From Amycolatopsis palatopharyngis (GTDB lineage: Bacteria > Actinomycetota > Actinomycetes > Mycobacteriales > Pseudonocardiaceae), in the NCBI RefSeq assembly GCF_003385185.1, contig NZ_PQHZ01000046.1:1-50550 (forward strand): a stretch of 50,550 nt of DNA, in the 5' to 3' direction. This document shows positions 49,119 to 50,550 of this stretch, piece by piece. The position numbers and the translations under genes were made by a program. The stretch's first letter is position 1, and each line of letters opens with the position of its first letter. The notes under the pieces are model-generated. The model saw nothing but the letters and a program-made list of their open reading frames with translations. It did no database searches and had not been told where the DNA came from.

Positions 49119-50240
49119 TCATGTCGTGTCTTTGTGGCTGATGGTTTTGTGGTCTTTGTCGTGTGTCGGCGGTTTCGTGTCGAAGTTGCCGAGGTGCCAG
49201 ATCAGCAGTGCGAGGGCGAACACAAGGATGAACAGTCCAACAAGTGCGAATCCGACGTAGTTGAGGTCGAATTCGGCGATGGTGGTGATGGGGCCGGAGT
49301 CAGGGTGGAGCGTGTCGGCGAGTAGTGATGCCAGTTGCACCGTGCCGATGAGGAACGCGCTGCCGACGGACAGTGTCGTGACGATGATGTTGTAGAACAC
49401 TCGGCGAAGGGGTTTGGTGAGGGCCCAGTTGTAGGCGACGTTCATGAGGACACCCTCGGCTGTGTCGAACATGGTCATGCCTGCTGTGAACAGTGCGGGT
49501 AGCACCAGGATGGCGTACCAGGGCAGGGACAGTGCGGCTCCGCCGGCGAGTATGAGCAGACCGATTTCAGTAGCGGTGTCGAATCCGAGGCCGAAGAGCA
49601 CTCCGACCGGGTAGATATGCCAGGGTTTGCGGACTGCCTTGGTGATGCCTTTGAGGAGTCGGTTGAGGAACCCGCGGTTGTCGAGTTGGTTGTCGAGATC
49701 TGCTTCTGTGGCCGCCCGGTCGCGCATCTGCCGATACACCTTGATGATCCCGGCCAGCGCGACAAGGTTCATGATCGCGATGGCGTAGAGAAAGGTGCCT
49801 GATACCGCCGAGCCGAGGGCACCAGCCGTGTGACGCAGTGCCGATTCCTCGTCCTGTACTGCACCGGCCAGCGCCCGCACGCCCACGGCCAACGCTATGG
49901 AGAGCGCGAACACGACCGTGGAGTGGCCGAGGGAGAACCAGAATCCCACGGACAGTGGGCGTTGTCCCTGAGCGAGCAGGTTGCGGGTGGTGTTGTCGAT
50001 AGCGGCGATGTGGTCGGCGTCGAAGGCGTGGCGGACGCCGAGTGTAAACGCGGTAATACCCAGCCCGATGCCGAACACCTGTGAGCTGTTCAGGATGTGG
50101 TGCTGCGGCATGACAACGAAAACGAGCATTCCCCAGCCGAACGCATTGAGGGCCAGGATGAAACCGACCATCCCGGCGATCGAGCGTCGTGCCTGTGACG
50201 TCGGGATTGCGGCTGCCCAGGCTGGCGGGGGTGTGATCAT
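49119..50240 (-). CDS. NiCoT-family nickel/cobalt transporter
   Basis: A 373-residue permease with eight predicted helices importing Ni2+ or Co2+. The signature RHAFDADHIAAIDNTTR in helix II is present with GFWFSLGHSTVVF, and LGFDTATEIGLL and FDTAEGVLMN further on. A His/Asp-rich C-terminal tail (THDKDHKTISH) could bind metal. ATG follows GAGGAGATCAGGCC. No nickel enzyme or regulator is adjacent in the window, and no riboswitch was recognised upstream. Confidence 0.94.
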   Translation of the reverse strand: MITPPPAWAAAIPTSQARRSIAGMVGFILALNAFGWGMLVFVVMPQHHILNSSQVFGIGLGITAFTLGVRHAFDADHIAAIDNTTRNLLAQGQRPLSVGFWFSLGHSTVVFALSIALAVGVRALAGAVQDEESALRHTAGALGSAVSGTFLYAIAIMNLVALAGIIKVYRQMRDRAATEADLDNQLDNRGFLNRLLKGITKAVRKPWHIYPVGVLFGLGFDTATEIGLLILAGGAALSLPWYAILVLPALFTAGMTMFDTAEGVLMNVAYNWALTKPLRRVFYNIIVTTLSVGSAFLIGTVQLASLLADTLHPDSGPITTIAEFDLNYVGFALVGLFILVFALALLIWHLGNFDTKPPTHDKDHKTISHKDTT

Positions 50241-50343
50241 GGCCTGATCTCCTCATCTCGTCGTCGACAGTGGGGCCTGCAACCCAACACCGCGCGGCAC
50301 ACACAGATCAGACACACAGTCCTGCGGGTGATGTGCTCCGGGT

Positions 50344-50386
50344 CCGAGGGGTGGTCGCGACAGCAGTGGCCATGACCACCCCTCGG
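50344..50386 (-). terminator. Terminator of the MMPL gene
   Basis: A 13-bp perfect stem CCGAGGGGTGGTC (50344-50356) / GACCACCCCTCGG (50374-50386) with a 17-base loop, seven bases beyond the stop of the gene that enters from the right. Confidence 0.82.
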
Positions 50387-50392
50387 GACTTG

Positions 50393-50550
50393 TCAGTGGG
50401 AGAACGTGATGGTCGGCAGTGCCTTACGGAGCCAGCGCGGTGACCACCAGGCGGAGTGGCCGGTGATGCGGAGCAGGACCGGCAGGAGCACGAGTCGGAT
50501 GAGTGCGGCGTCGAGCAGGACCGCGACGCCGAGGATGATGCCCATTTCCT
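50393..50550 (-). CDS. MMPL/RND-family transporter, C-terminal end (partial)
   Basis: The last 52 codons of a gene that continues beyond the window. GIILGVAVLLDAALIRLVLL with PVLLRITGHSAWW and PRWLRKALP is the typical last helix and tail of MMPL lipid/drug exporters. It is oriented in the same direction as the NiCoT gene and ends in its own terminator. Confidence 0.85.
   Translation of the reverse strand, partial: EMGIILGVAVLLDAALIRLVLLPVLLRITGHSAWWSPRWLRKALPTITFSH

Noticed and set aside
1..50550. CRISPR array, retron or intact insertion sequence
   Set aside because: No regularly spaced repeats, reverse transcriptase motif or complete transposase was seen on either strand.

Overview
The window is about 50.5 kb of chromosomal DNA from a high-GC Gram-positive bacterium. 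Codon use (strong G/C at third positions, many GTG starts, ATGA/GTGA overlaps) and gene content (class F sortase, DrrAB-type exporters, NarL/DesK two-component pairs, XRE plus NUDIX pairs) point to an actinomycete. A Pseudonocardiales member (Amycolatopsis/Saccharomonospora-like) is my inference. No replication genes, rRNA, intact tRNA, CRISPR array or intact transposase is visible.

Layout. 1-9.4 kb: a Pro-rich protein cut by the left edge, a diguanylate cyclase, two lipoproteins, then an XRE/NUDIX cassette enclosed by an exact 80-bp direct repeat beside the dusB gene, a secreted Cu/Zn superoxide dismutase-like protein, a DMT exporter, a DUF6328 membrane protein and an ECF-like sigma factor. 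9.5-16.9 kb: a secreted trypsin-like protease, an ABC exporter with a DesK/DesR-like two-component pair in one overlapping operon, and a TetR-controlled DrrAB-type exporter. 16.9-26.7 kb: galT, a secreted GH2-LamG glycosidase, and a lipoprotein/double-ATPase/two-permease importer resembling YtfQRT-YjfF, closed by a DeoR regulator; I read this as a galactofuranose scavenging locus. 27-37.6 kb: a small XRE regulator, two secreted phosphodiesterases, a class F sortase with its Ser/Thr-rich partner, a CaCA exchanger, a GlsB protein, a NarL-type two-component system divergent from a MacB-type ABC pair, a MOSC protein and a divergent Lrp regulator.

From about 38 kb the window becomes accessory and decayed: a frameshifted CYTH (class IV cyclase) fragment, a NUDIX fragment, a scrambled AbiE toxin-antitoxin remnant between two tRNA-Lys 3' fragments, then a sulfane-sulfur (persulfide) locus. 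That locus has an MBL-rhodanese protein, an MFS transporter and a truncated cysteine desulfurase in one coupled operon, divergent from two tandem ArsR-rhodanese fusion regulators. A CstR-like sensor follows nearby, with a second CsoR-type operator 1.4 kb further on in front of an uncharacterised 55-residue Cys-rich protein. Fragments of GNAT, DUF2243 and CtaG genes lie between. The last 3 kb hold a low-GC island (GtrA, DUF2892), a NiCoT Ni/Co permease and the end of an MMPL transporter.

The most interesting candidates are the sulfane-sulfur regulon with its small Cys-rich protein, the predicted galactofuranose locus, and the repeat-bounded XRE/NUDIX cassette.
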